Below are positions 46,640 to 55,715 of a stretch of 64,000 bases of DNA, piece by piece. The DNA is from G963701675 sp963701675 (GTDB taxonomy: Bacteria; Planctomycetota; Planctomycetia; Gemmatales; Gemmataceae). Positions within the stretch are counted from its first letter, which is position 1. Each line of letters starts with the position of its first letter. The stretch spans positions 6,200,001-6,264,000 of the forward strand of contig OY969623.1 of assembly GCA_963701675.1 (NCBI GenBank). Direction: 5' to 3'. The notes below the pieces were generated by a model. That model did not search any database. It was not told the DNA's origin and saw only the letters and a list, made by a program, of their open reading frames with translations. The position numbers were made by a program, and so were the translations under genes.

Positions 46640-47322
46640 GTGGGAAGCCTCGTCTGAGATTCAGTGCTGTATTCATTAGACCGCGCAAACAGAATCGCCA
46701 GCAAGACGCAAATCGCGGGCAAGACGAAATCGTAACCGACCACGGCGACGATGCTATAGCTCGCGTCCCCGAAGACGAAGCACAGAATATTGAAGAGACA
46801 GAGAATACCGGCCAGCAACATTGCAATGCGAATCGCTCGGTGCAGTCCGTCTCCCCGAAAAACCGGAGCAGCGAAAAGCAAGGCGAGGCCGAGCAACGGA
46901 CCCCAGGCGAACAGCTCCAGGACCATCAATGGCAACGGCCATCTGAATTCGAGCATCTGGCCAAGGACACTTGCGGGGTCGATCAGCCGAGCCACGCCTA
47001 ACAGCAGGATGTTGTTGATGCTCGACATGGTCGCGAAAACAAGGGCAAAAGCGAGTGCCGTCAAGCTGCAGAGCCTGCGATCGGAATCGGCGTAGGTATG
47101 AACGGAGGCAAAGACAATGACGAGCGCCGGAATGACGGCCAACATCAGGGCACGGCAAATCGTCACATACGGCTCGGCGGGAAGGAGCGTTTGCCAGGAT
47201 GCTTCGCCGCCGGCGAAGAGGCCAACCGCGCCGCACAGGAGATAGAGAACGCCCAACGACGGCACGGCTAGAGCGGACCAGACGGCCATGCGACGATCAG
47301 TTGTTGTCCATGCATCGAACAT
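46636..47322 (-). CDS. Multi-pass membrane protein, unknown family
   Basis: 228 residues with about six hydrophobic helices (for example LGVLYLLCGAVGLFAGG, ALMLAVIPALVIVFASV, AWGPLLGLALLFAAPVF, FVLPAICVLLAILFAR). No characterised domain was recognised. It starts 13 bases after the ppdK stop in the same direction, so it may be the second gene of that operon. Confidence 0.62.
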   Translation of the reverse strand: MFDAWTTTDRRMAVWSALAVPSLGVLYLLCGAVGLFAGGEASWQTLLPAEPYVTICRALMLAVIPALVIVFASVHTYADSDRRLCSLTALAFALVFATMSSINNILLLGVARLIDPASVLGQMLEFRWPLPLMVLELFAWGPLLGLALLFAAPVFRGDGLHRAIRIAMLLAGILCLFNILCFVFGDASYSIVAVVGYDFVLPAICVLLAILFARSNEYSTESQTRLPT

Positions 47323-47334
47323 TCAGGAAACATT

Positions 47335-50073
47335 TCATTTCTCGAGAGCCGCCTGCGCTGCCGCCAAGCGGGCGATAGGCACGCGAAACGGGCTGCAACT
47401 GACGTAATCCAGTCCGAGTTTGTGACAGAACTTCACCGTGTCGGGGTCGCCGCCGTGCTCGCCGCAGATGCCGATCTTTAGTTCGGGCCGTTGCAATCGA
47501 CCTTTTTCGACGCCCGTGTTCATCAAGCGGCCGACGCCGTCGACGTCAATAGTTTGGAACGGGTCCTTCGGTATCAGATCGTTTTCCACATAAACCCGGA
47601 TAAAGCTGCCGTAATCATCCCGGCTCATGCCGAGCGCCGTCTGCGTCAAGTCGTTGGTGCCGAAACTGAAAAACTGTGCCTCGACGGCGATCTGGTCCGC
47701 GACCATGCAAGCGCGGGGCAACTCGATCATGGTGCCGACGAGATACGGGACCTTCACGCCCTTCTCGGCGAAGACCTTCTCCGCGGTTTCGTGCACCACG
47801 CCAGCCTGTGCCTTCAACTCGGGCAAGAATGCTACGAGTGGAATCATGATTTCCGGCTCGACTTTGATTCCGGATTTTTGCACGTTGCACGCCGCTTCAA
47901 ATATGGCGCGAGCCTGCATGGCGGTGATTTCCGGATAGACGATGCCTAAACGGCAGCCGCGAAAGCCGAGCATCGGATTGAACTCGTGCAGCATCTTGAC
48001 CCGCTCGGCCACGCGCTCTGGCGAGATCCCCAATTCGCGGGCTACTTCTTCTTGATGCTTGGCGTGGTGCGGCAAGAATTCGTGCAACGGCGGATCGAGA
48101 GTGCGTATCGTGACCGGTCGGCCTTGCATTGCCTTGAAAATCCCTTCGAAATCCTCGCGCTGATATGGCAGCAGTTCGGCGAGGGCCTTCTCTCGATCCT
48201 CGAAGGTCTCGGCAAGGATCATCTGCCGCATGTCCTTAATGTGGTCAAAGAACATGTGTTCGGTCCGGCACAGGCCGATTCCTTCGGCCCCAAAAGCAAC
48301 GGCTTGGGATGCCTGGTCGGGCAAGTCGGCATTGGTCCGAACTCGCAGCTTCCGCACGCCGTCGGCCCAAGTCATCAGTTCCGCGAACTGCTGGTAAACC
48401 CGCGACTCTTCCGGCTTCAACGTCTTATCAATCAAGACTTGGACGACTTCGCTCGGCTGCGTGGCGACCTGGCCCACGACCACTTCGCCGGTGAAGCCGT
48501 CGATACTCAGCCAATCGCCGTCTTTCAGCACTTTGTCTCCGACCGTCAGCGTGCCCTTGGCATAATCAATGTTCAGACTGCCGCAGCCGACGATACAGAC
48601 CTTCCCCATTTGCCGGCTGACGAGTGCCGCATGACTGGACGCGCCGCCGAATGCAGTGAGTATCCCATCAGCGGCCTGCATGCCGCGAATGTCTTCCGGG
48701 CTTGTTTCACGCCGAACCAAAATCACTCTGCTGTCCGGATCGCGCTTGCCGTGATCCGGTTTCGGAAACTTGCCCACCCAGGCCGTCGCGTCTTCCGCAT
48801 GAAACTTGATGTGTCCCGACGCCGCACCCGGGCCGGCATTGATGCCCTTGGCGAGCAACCGACCATCTGTAACGGCCTTTCGTTTGGCGATCGGGTCGAA
48901 GATCGGCTGTAGCAACTGATTCAAATCGTCCGGCGGAATCCGCGATGCCGACAACGCCTCGGCCTTTGTGATCAACCCCTCCTCGACCATGTCGACGGCG
49001 AAGCGCACGGCGGCGAACCCCGTCCGCTTGCCGTTGCGCGTCTGGAGCATCCAGAGTTTGCCCTTTTGGGCCGTGAACTCAATGTCTTGAACGTCGCGAT
49101 AGTGTTTTTCGAGAACGTTTCGAATCTCGTCGAGTTGCTTGTATACCGCCGGCATGTCCTTTTGCAACTCGGCGATTTTCTTCGGCGTCCGCGTGCCGGC
49201 AACCACGTCTTCGCCTTGGGCGTTGATGAGGTATTCGCCGTAGAAGACTTTTTCACCCGTGGCGGGATCGCGCGTGAATGCAACCCCGGTGCAACAATCG
49301 TCGCCCATGTTGCCGAATACCATCGAGCAGATGTTGGTGGCGGTGCCCCATTCGTGGGGGATGTTGTACTGCCGGCGATAGACGATCGCGCGGTCGTTCA
49401 TCCATGAATCGAACACAGCGCCGACGGCGCCCCACATTTGATCGTGCACATCCTCGGGAAAGTCCTTGCCGGTCTGACTTTTGACTGCTTTTTTGAAACG
49501 GCTGACCAGTTCTTTCAAATCATTGGTGTTCAGGTCCGTGTCAAGTGTGACGCTCTTAGCGTGTTTCATTTCGTGAATGATCTGCTCGAACGGATCGGGC
49601 TCGTTTTTCGAACGAGGTTTCATATCCAGTACGACATCACCGTACATTTGCACGAATCGGCGATAGCTGTCCCACCCAAAGCGCTCGTTGCCGGTCTTGT
49701 CGATCAAACCGCGGAGCGTGGCTTCATTGAGGCCGATGTTGAGGACAGTATCCATCATGCCGGGCATGCTGACACGAGCACCGGAACGGCAGGAGACGAG
49801 CAATGGATTTTTCGCGTCGCCTAAGCGAGCGCCCATCGCTTCCTCGGTTTTGCGAAGTGCTTTTTCCACCTCGTTCTTAAGCTCCGGCGGATACTGGCGC
49901 CGGTGTGCGTAGTAGTAAGTGCAGACATCGGTCGTGATCGTGAAGCCCGCCGGCACGGGCAGTCCGATGTTGGTCATCTCGGCGAGGTTGGCGCCCTTGC
50001 CTCCGAGGAAATTCTTCATGTCGGCTTTGCCGTCCGCCTTACCGCCGCCGAAGAAATAGACGTACTGTGACAT
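47335..50073 (-). CDS. ppdK: Pyruvate, phosphate dikinase
   Basis: 912 residues, normal length. N-terminal ATP-grasp domain (GGKGANLAEMTNIGLPVPAGFT, SVSCRSGARVSMPGMMDTVLN), the swivelling phosphohistidine domain (GGASSHAALVSRQMGKVCIVG, His phosphorylated), and a C-terminal PEP-binding barrel (GFRGCRLGI, ICGEHGGDPD, LDYVSCSPFRVPIARL). It interconverts pyruvate and PEP using ATP and phosphate. Intact. The start has an upstream gap with no clear regulator. Confidence 0.97.
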   Translation of the reverse strand: MSQYVYFFGGGKADGKADMKNFLGGKGANLAEMTNIGLPVPAGFTITTDVCTYYYAHRRQYPPELKNEVEKALRKTEEAMGARLGDAKNPLLVSCRSGARVSMPGMMDTVLNIGLNEATLRGLIDKTGNERFGWDSYRRFVQMYGDVVLDMKPRSKNEPDPFEQIIHEMKHAKSVTLDTDLNTNDLKELVSRFKKAVKSQTGKDFPEDVHDQMWGAVGAVFDSWMNDRAIVYRRQYNIPHEWGTATNICSMVFGNMGDDCCTGVAFTRDPATGEKVFYGEYLINAQGEDVVAGTRTPKKIAELQKDMPAVYKQLDEIRNVLEKHYRDVQDIEFTAQKGKLWMLQTRNGKRTGFAAVRFAVDMVEEGLITKAEALSASRIPPDDLNQLLQPIFDPIAKRKAVTDGRLLAKGINAGPGAASGHIKFHAEDATAWVGKFPKPDHGKRDPDSRVILVRRETSPEDIRGMQAADGILTAFGGASSHAALVSRQMGKVCIVGCGSLNIDYAKGTLTVGDKVLKDGDWLSIDGFTGEVVVGQVATQPSEVVQVLIDKTLKPEESRVYQQFAELMTWADGVRKLRVRTNADLPDQASQAVAFGAEGIGLCRTEHMFFDHIKDMRQMILAETFEDREKALAELLPYQREDFEGIFKAMQGRPVTIRTLDPPLHEFLPHHAKHQEEVARELGISPERVAERVKMLHEFNPMLGFRGCRLGIVYPEITAMQARAIFEAACNVQKSGIKVEPEIMIPLVAFLPELKAQAGVVHETAEKVFAEKGVKVPYLVGTMIELPRACMVADQIAVEAQFFSFGTNDLTQTALGMSRDDYGSFIRVYVENDLIPKDPFQTIDVDGVGRLMNTGVEKGRLQRPELKIGICGEHGGDPDTVKFCHKLGLDYVSCSPFRVPIARLAAAQAALEK

Positions 50074-50185
50074 GTTCTTGGTCTCGCAAGTCAGAACGTG
50101 GATGAGTGGCCCGGAAGGTGGTGGAACAGGAGAGCCACTTAGATAGGAATGTACGAGTGAACCGGCCCGGCGTCAAAGGCCGCCG

Positions 50186-50386
50186 TTACTTCGACGTCTT
50201 GGCGTGCGCCTCGAAACGCGCGATTTCTTCGGTGAGACGGTTGATCCATTTCTTCAAGGAGCGCAAGGTCAACTGTTGAACGTAGGTATTCTCCGCTCTA
50301 ACGTGCTTTTCGCGATTGTATTGTTCCTCAAGTCCGCGCAATTTCATGCGGGTCACTTCGAGTTCGCGGTACGATTGGATAGTCAT
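50186..50386 (-). CDS. Small coiled-coil protein downstream of a nucleotidyltransferase-like gene
   Basis: 66 residues, heptad-like and charged (SYRELEVTRMKLRGLEEQY, LKKWINRLTEEIARFEAH). Its start overlaps the previous gene's stop by four bases. It could be the partner protein (antitoxin or HEPN-like) of that gene, though HEPN motifs are not clear. Confidence 0.55.
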   Translation of the reverse strand: MTIQSYRELEVTRMKLRGLEEQYNREKHVRAENTYVQQLTLRSLKKWINRLTEEIARFEAHAKTSK

Positions 50387-50790
50387 GGAATTACCTCAAT
50401 CATTCCTTTCTGGACGTCGACGCGATCAGTTGCAAACATTGACTGGATCATGTACTGAAAAGCGTCGTAGTTCAGGACTTCAATACCGACAAACGGCAAC
50501 CCAGCCGTCAACTCCGCAGCCGCTGTCGCGTCCTTCGGATAATCTCGTCCGGCAAGTGCCACACAATCCACATCATTCGGCTCGAACGCAGCCGTAACGA
50601 AACTACCATTGATCACCAGCCGTTGGACTCCAGCGCGTTTTGCCAAGTCCACCAGCCAATAAATCGATTGCATCTGCACCTGCCGCAGCTCGGAACCCCT
50701 GCCGAACCGCGCCTCGATCTCGGCAAGCGTGGCCGGGTGAATGCCCGGCGGCAGGTAACCTCGTTCGTCGAAGTCGGGAATCATCGGCAC
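50383..50790 (-). CDS. DUF6932-like nucleotidyltransferase-fold protein
   Basis: 135 residues. The middle reads LVINGSFVTAAFEPNDVDCV, the GSF...D.D signature of minimal nucleotidyltransferases and of DUF6932. N-terminal DFDERGYLPPGIHPATLAEI also matches DUF6932 proteins. These genes occur next to small partners and are proposed toxin-antitoxin or regulatory pairs; the partner here is the coiled-coil gene that overlaps it. Confidence 0.65.
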   Translation of the reverse strand: MPMIPDFDERGYLPPGIHPATLAEIEARFGRGSELRQVQMQSIYWLVDLAKRAGVQRLVINGSFVTAAFEPNDVDCVALAGRDYPKDATAAAELTAGLPFVGIEVLNYDAFQYMIQSMFATDRVDVQKGMIEVIP

Positions 50791-50939
50791 TGCCTTATTT
50801 TAGCGCGGGAGGCAAGTTTGGTCCAATCGGTCATCACTGCGCCGTCGAACCCGTTATCAGCGCCAAGTGTCTTAACTAAAAGGTCGCTTTTGACATCGAT
50901 CGCGTAGACCGTTAAGCTGAGATTCATTAAGGGATCCCC

Positions 50940-52280
50940 ATGAATACCAATGATCCGCTGCGGGGCCTACAAGATGCGTTGCGTCTCTCGCCGGATAACC
51001 TTCCGCTGAGGCAACATTACGCCGACAGCCTCATGGCGACAGGACGATTCGACGAAGCCGAGGCTGAATATCGTCGAGCGCTAAGCATCGCGTCCGACAA
51101 CGTCTCACTTCGGATCGGACTCGCGAAAGCGTTTTACGAGCAGAACAAAAACTCGCAGGCACTGGTGGTCATCGAGGACTTACTCAAACAACCGAACACA
51201 CCGGCATCGGCGTACCACTTATATGCTCGCCTACTGATTCGGGCCGGCGAGATCGAACGTGCGGTGCGCGCTTATCGGCAGGGGGTTGATGCGGACCCGG
51301 CTTCGGCCGACATCGAACTGGCGGCACAGCTTGGCGTCGGCGCCGATCCCGCTAAATCCGACGTTGTCGACGGCCGCGTCCGGGCGAGTTGGGAGGATCC
51401 CGACGAAGGCCCATCCACAGAAATCGAACGGCCCAGGATCAACTTTCAAGACGTGGGTGGCATGGATGGACTAAAAGACGAAATCCGACTCAAGATCATC
51501 CACCCACTGGATCATCCAGAACTGTACAAGGCCTACGGAAAAGCCATCGGCGGCGGCATCCTCATGTACGGTCCGCCGGGTTGCGGCAAGACGCACCTGG
51601 CGCGCGCCACAGCCGGCGAAGTGAAGGCCGGCTTCATTGCGGTCGGCATCAATGATGTGCTGGACATGTGGATCGGAAACAGCGAACGCAACTTGCACGA
51701 ACTCTTTGAGCGCGCCCGCGAACATCGACCGTGTGTTCTCTTTTTCGACGAAGTGGACGCTCTCGGCGCCAGCAGGACCGACATGCGAACGAGTGGCGGC
51801 CGACACTTGATCAACCAGTTTTTGTCCGAGTTGGATGGAGTCCAGGCATCAAACGAAGGCGTCTTAATCCTCGCCGCCACCAACGCACCATGGCATTTGG
51901 ATTCCGCATTTCGGCGACCGGGACGTTTCGACCGTATTCTCTTCGTGCCTCCGCCGGATGCTCCCGCTCGGGCTGCCATCCTGCGAATCTTGTGCAAGGG
52001 CAAGCCGACCGACAACATCGACTATGACTATGTCGCGAAGAAATCCGACCACTTTTCCGGCGCCGACCTGAAGGCCGTGGTCGACGCCGCGATCGAGGAC
52101 AAGCTGCGCGAGGCGATGGCAGCAGGCACTCCCAAGCCGCTGACATCCAAGACCCTGATGGACGCCGTGGCCAAACTCCGCCCGACGACGAAGGAATGGT
52201 TCTCTACTGCCCGGAACTATGCACTCTACAGTAATCAGGGCGGCCTGTACGACGACATCATCAAATACCTGAAACTCTGA
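50940..52280 (+). CDS. TPR-containing AAA ATPase
   Basis: 446 residues. TPR repeats in residues 1-135 (LRQHYADSLMATGRFDEAEA, AYRQGVDADPASADIEL), a linker, then an AAA domain: FQDVGGMDGLKDEIR, Walker A GPPGCGKTHLARATAGE, Walker B CVLFFDEVDALGASR, second-region GVLILAATNAPWHLDSAFRR with arginine finger segment RPGRFDR. VCP/FtsH-type AAA unfoldase or chaperone. It is followed by two TPR membrane proteins, the first sharing its stop base, which suggests a membrane-recruited complex. Confidence 0.9.
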   Translation: MNTNDPLRGLQDALRLSPDNLPLRQHYADSLMATGRFDEAEAEYRRALSIASDNVSLRIGLAKAFYEQNKNSQALVVIEDLLKQPNTPASAYHLYARLLIRAGEIERAVRAYRQGVDADPASADIELAAQLGVGADPAKSDVVDGRVRASWEDPDEGPSTEIERPRINFQDVGGMDGLKDEIRLKIIHPLDHPELYKAYGKAIGGGILMYGPPGCGKTHLARATAGEVKAGFIAVGINDVLDMWIGNSERNLHELFERAREHRPCVLFFDEVDALGASRTDMRTSGGRHLINQFLSELDGVQASNEGVLILAATNAPWHLDSAFRRPGRFDRILFVPPPDAPARAAILRILCKGKPTDNIDYDYVAKKSDHFSGADLKAVVDAAIEDKLREAMAAGTPKPLTSKTLMDAVAKLRPTTKEWFSTARNYALYSNQGGLYDDIIKYLKL

Positions 52281-53536
52281 TGGACGCCCATTTCGACCGT
52301 GCTCTACTGCTGTTCGAACAATCCCGGCACGACTTGGCCGAGCGCGAGTTGATGCAAGAGCTTGCCGTCGACCCCGACAATTCGATGGCGCACTCACTGC
52401 TCGCCCTGTGTCTGTCGAAGCAAAAAGAGTATCAACGAGCAACGGAAGAGGCGCAAGCCGCCGTCGGCCTGACGCCGGATCTGCCGTTCGCGCATTACGC
52501 CTTGGCCAGCGTTTACGATGATCGTGATCGCCTAAAGGAAGCGCAAAGCGCGATTGCGGAAGCCATCCAATTGGATCCGGAGAATGCAGATTACCTCGCA
52601 CTTCAGTCGAGCATCAGTCTGCAACGCGGCCATTGGCAGGCGGCGCTCGACGCCGCGGAGCGCGGCCTAGAAGCCAATGCCGAACATGTCGGCTGCAACA
52701 ATTTCCGCGCACTGGCCCTCGTCAAGCTGGGCCGAAAGGAAGAAGCCGGCGCGACGATCGAACAAACGCTTGCGACGGACCCGGACAACCCTGTTACTCA
52801 CGCCAACCAAGGATGGACGTATCTAGAGCAAAGCGAACCCGACAAGGCACTGGAACACTTTCGCGAAGCCTTGCGTCTCGACCCGAACTCCGAATGGGCG
52901 CGTGCCGGCATCGTGGAGGCGCTCAAAGCACGCAATATCTTCTACCGCCTGATGCTCAGGTACTTCCTGTGGATGGCTAAGTTCAGTTCGCTGGCTCAAT
53001 GGGGAATCATCCTGTTGATCTTCTTCGGCCAGCGCTTACTCCGCGGGCTGGCGAAGGCCGATCCGAGATTCGCCCCCTTTGTCATACCTCTACTGATATT
53101 GATTGGGCTGTTCGTCTTGTCAACGTGGCTGGCCGTGCCGTTCTTCAACCTCTTGCTGTCGTTTAATCGTTTCGGTCGGCTTGCTCTTTCACGCGATCAA
53201 CTGGTCGCTGCTCGATCCATTGGGGCTTGGATGGGGCTTTCACTAGTGACGGTGATAGCCGGGCTTTTGCTTCCTAGCGCAATCCTGATTATCGCCGGTT
53301 TCTGCCTTGGCCTACTCTTGTTCCCCCTGGCCGGCGTCTTCGGTTGCGAGCCCGGCTGGCCTCGACTGGCAATGGGTGGCTACTTCGTCGTCGTGTTCAT
53401 GGCGTGCGTAGGACTTCTGGTAGGTTTGGCCACTGACTCTCCGCTGACGGGAACGTTCGGCGCCATATTCGCCATCGGTATTTTCGCGTCGGGTTTTGTC
53501 GCGAACTTTTTGGGTATGGCGCGCGTCAAGCATTGA
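52280..53536 (+). CDS. TPR membrane protein (first paralogue)
   Basis: 418 residues. TPR units in residues 1-215 (FEQSRHDLAERELMQELAVD, LEHFREALRLDPNSEWARAG), then about five or six transmembrane helices from 228 to the end (WGIILLIFFGQRLL, FVIPLLILIGLFVLSTWLAV, SLVTVIAGLLLPSAILIIAG). Start ATG shares its first base with the stop of the AAA gene. The N-terminal TPR could bind the AAA protein at the membrane. No family is recognised for the membrane part. Confidence 0.8.
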   Translation: MDAHFDRALLLFEQSRHDLAERELMQELAVDPDNSMAHSLLALCLSKQKEYQRATEEAQAAVGLTPDLPFAHYALASVYDDRDRLKEAQSAIAEAIQLDPENADYLALQSSISLQRGHWQAALDAAERGLEANAEHVGCNNFRALALVKLGRKEEAGATIEQTLATDPDNPVTHANQGWTYLEQSEPDKALEHFREALRLDPNSEWARAGIVEALKARNIFYRLMLRYFLWMAKFSSLAQWGIILLIFFGQRLLRGLAKADPRFAPFVIPLLILIGLFVLSTWLAVPFFNLLLSFNRFGRLALSRDQLVAARSIGAWMGLSLVTVIAGLLLPSAILIIAGFCLGLLLFPLAGVFGCEPGWPRLAMGGYFVVVFMACVGLLVGLATDSPLTGTFGAIFAIGIFASGFVANFLGMARVKH

Positions 53537-53557
53537 GATTCCGGGCCAGAGCTAACG

Positions 53558-54808
53558 ATGGGCATCCATTACGAACGCGCACGAATCCTTATCGATCAAT
53601 CACGGCACGATCTGGCCGAGCGCGAACTCCTTAACGAATTAGCAATCGAACCCGACTGTCCATATTCTCATGCAATCTATGCCTTGTGCCTGGCGAAACG
53701 AAAAGACTACGAACGGCCGATGGAGGAGGCCGAAACCGCCGTTCGGCTGGCGCCATATCTGGCGTACACACATGTGGTGATGGCTAACGTACTGTGCGAC
53801 CGTGATCTCATCGACGAAGCACACACCGCGATTACGGAGGCGATTCGGCTCGACCCGGAGAATCCGCATCACTACGCTTTGAGCGCCCACATTTACAATC
53901 GGCAACAAAGTTGGCAGGAGGCACTCGAGGCGACCGATGTCGGACTAAGACTGAATGCGGAAGATGCTGGTTGTCGAAACGTTCGAGCGTTCACACTCAT
54001 GAAGCTGGGACGGCATCAAGAAGCCGATGCCATCCTCAATGCAACCCTGGCCAAGAATCCGGAAGATGCCGTTGCACTGGCCTCCCGCGGTTGGGCATTG
54101 CTGGAACGGAAACAGCCGGCGCGCGCGACAATGCCTTTTCGGGAGGCACTGCGTCTCGACCCGCATGACGAATGGGCACGAGCCGGGTTATTGCAGGCCG
54201 TAGAGAATCGCAATCTCTTTTATCGATGCGTGTTGAAAGTGTTTCAGTGGCTTAGCAATGCGGACGGGCTTTGGTCCTGCGCGTTCCTACTTCTTTGCAT
54301 GCTGACAATAGGAATGTTCGCCGACGAAGGAAAAGATATGTTCGACGTGCGCCTGCTTCCTTTCGTCGCCGTTGCGGGATTTATCACCGCGGCGACCTGG
54401 CTGACGGAGCCGATGCGTACTCTCGTAGTGTGCTCGGATCCTATGGTCCGGCGCAGTTTGCCAAAACCACAGATCGTCGGCTCCACCTGGTGTGCGATTG
54501 GTTTGGGCCTGACGGTGCTGTTGGCAATCGCTGGTATCGTGATCGACCGACCCAACGTTAGTCTGTTGGCTTTTTGGCCGTTTGCGATCGCGATCTTTTC
54601 TGCCGTCGCTACTCAATGGGATCACCAGCGAGCACGGTACGCCTTAGGAGGGTACGCGATTATCTCTGCGCTCGTCGGCGTAGCGGCCGTTTGGACCTTC
54701 GCACACGGCTTGCCCGAGTTTCGCTTCCTGGGTCCGATTTTCGTTCTGTCGCCATTCTTTGCCGCCTTGGTTGCAAGTGCCTTCACGCCGGATGTCGTGA
54801 AGACTTAA
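53558..54808 (+). CDS. TPR membrane protein (second paralogue)
   Basis: 416 residues, similar to the previous gene: it opens with the same RARILIDQSRHDLAERELLN pattern, and its TPR region matches. The membrane part differs in sequence but has the same layout. A recent tandem duplication followed by divergence of the membrane half is the simplest reading. It begins 21 bases after its neighbour. Confidence 0.8.
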   Translation: MGIHYERARILIDQSRHDLAERELLNELAIEPDCPYSHAIYALCLAKRKDYERPMEEAETAVRLAPYLAYTHVVMANVLCDRDLIDEAHTAITEAIRLDPENPHHYALSAHIYNRQQSWQEALEATDVGLRLNAEDAGCRNVRAFTLMKLGRHQEADAILNATLAKNPEDAVALASRGWALLERKQPARATMPFREALRLDPHDEWARAGLLQAVENRNLFYRCVLKVFQWLSNADGLWSCAFLLLCMLTIGMFADEGKDMFDVRLLPFVAVAGFITAATWLTEPMRTLVVCSDPMVRRSLPKPQIVGSTWCAIGLGLTVLLAIAGIVIDRPNVSLLAFWPFAIAIFSAVATQWDHQRARYALGGYAIISALVGVAAVWTFAHGLPEFRFLGPIFVLSPFFAALVASAFTPDVVKT

Positions 54809-54826
54809 CGGAACAGAACGGGCGTT

Positions 54827-54892
54827 ATGCGTGCATACGACGAACTCATTCATCGTTTCAAGGAGTACAGCCTGCGCGGCTCCCTACATTAG
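54827..54892 (+). pseudogene. Fragment of M32 carboxypeptidase 5' end
   Basis: ATG at 54827 and 21 codons (MRAYDELIHRFKEYSLRGS, then stop) match the start of the intact gene at 55716 (MTAYNDLIRRFKEYSLLGS). The match ends at the TAG. It is a remnant of a second copy. Confidence 0.8.
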
Positions 54893-54900
54893 TCTGGCAC

Positions 54901-55317
54901 TCATTCAAGCGGTCTGGTACGCATTCGATCGCGCTGTTGTGATAGAAGCCAGTATTGCCATTTTTTGACGTGCTCTGCAAGTGGCGTTCCACGTCCGGGC
55001 CAAGTAGAACCGATAGACTTGACGCCTTCGGTCGGGGAAAAGATAACGTCAACGGTGCATGTTCTACCGTACCAAGTTCGCCCGTAGAGTTGCCCGGATT
55101 TAAGTCCTTCGTCCATCAATCGTGTACCACCGCTCATTTGGGGTCGCCATCGATTCCAGTACACAAATCCTTTTGCGCCGATCAGTCTGTTAACTTCGTC
55201 TTCACTCATTCCCATCTTGATTTGCTTGTGCATTGAATGATTGAGCTGCGTCAGTCGCCCATCTAGGCCGAGTGCACCGGCCGCGGCGAGTATCAGTTCG
55301 AGGATTGTGGTCATCAC
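54901..55317 (-). CDS. SmpA/OmlA-like small protein, hypothetical
   Basis: 138 residues. A hydrophobic N-terminus, then HKQIKMGMSEDEVNRLIGAK, the phrasing of BamE/SmpA-like domains (KxGMTxxEVxxLLG). The gene lies between the M32 fragment and the intact M32 gene, on the opposite strand. It could have arrived with the insertion that separates them. Function not set. Confidence 0.55.
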   Translation of the reverse strand: MMTTILELILAAAGALGLDGRLTQLNHSMHKQIKMGMSEDEVNRLIGAKGFVYWNRWRPQMSGGTRLMDEGLKSGQLYGRTWYGRTCTVDVIFSPTEGVKSIGSTWPGRGTPLAEHVKKWQYWLLSQQRDRMRTRPLE

Positions 55318-55351
55318 TGCGCCCTCGCCACATCATCGGTATCCAACAGGA

Positions 55352-55681
55352 TCATCGTTTGGTCCGTCGAGTCTCGGACACCGACTTATTCGCCCGCGGG
55401 CGATCCGCTTTCCTGATGCGGCGGCCGGCCAAACCAAATGCGTCGGCATCCTCACGGAGGTCTTTGATAGCGCGGTCAACGAGTCTTCGTATTTGCTTTT
55501 CTAGTTCGTCGACAGTCTTCCTGTCGTCTGGAAGTGTTATCCAGCAGATGCGCATGGCTTGGCGAATTTCACGATCTACGCTATCCGGCCCAAAGATTTT
55601 TTTAATCTTCTCACCAGCGTTGGGGCCAAGTTCAAAGCCAGCCATGTCGCCATTCTCCGACAAAAGTTCGAAACGTATCAC
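55352..55681 (-). CDS. Hypothetical protein, unknown family
   Basis: 109 residues (GTG start at 55681), basic at the end. EKIKKIFGPDSVDREIRQAM and ELEKQIRRLVDRAIKDLRED are helical. No family recognised. It lies on the minus strand, divergent from the M32 gene that starts at 55716. Confidence 0.5.
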   Translation of the reverse strand: MIRFELLSENGDMAGFELGPNAGEKIKKIFGPDSVDREIRQAMRICWITLPDDRKTVDELEKQIRRLVDRAIKDLREDADAFGLAGRRIRKADRPRANKSVSETRRTKR

Positions 55682-55715
55682 TACCGTTCTATCGGTTCAC
55701 CATAGCATAACGCCT

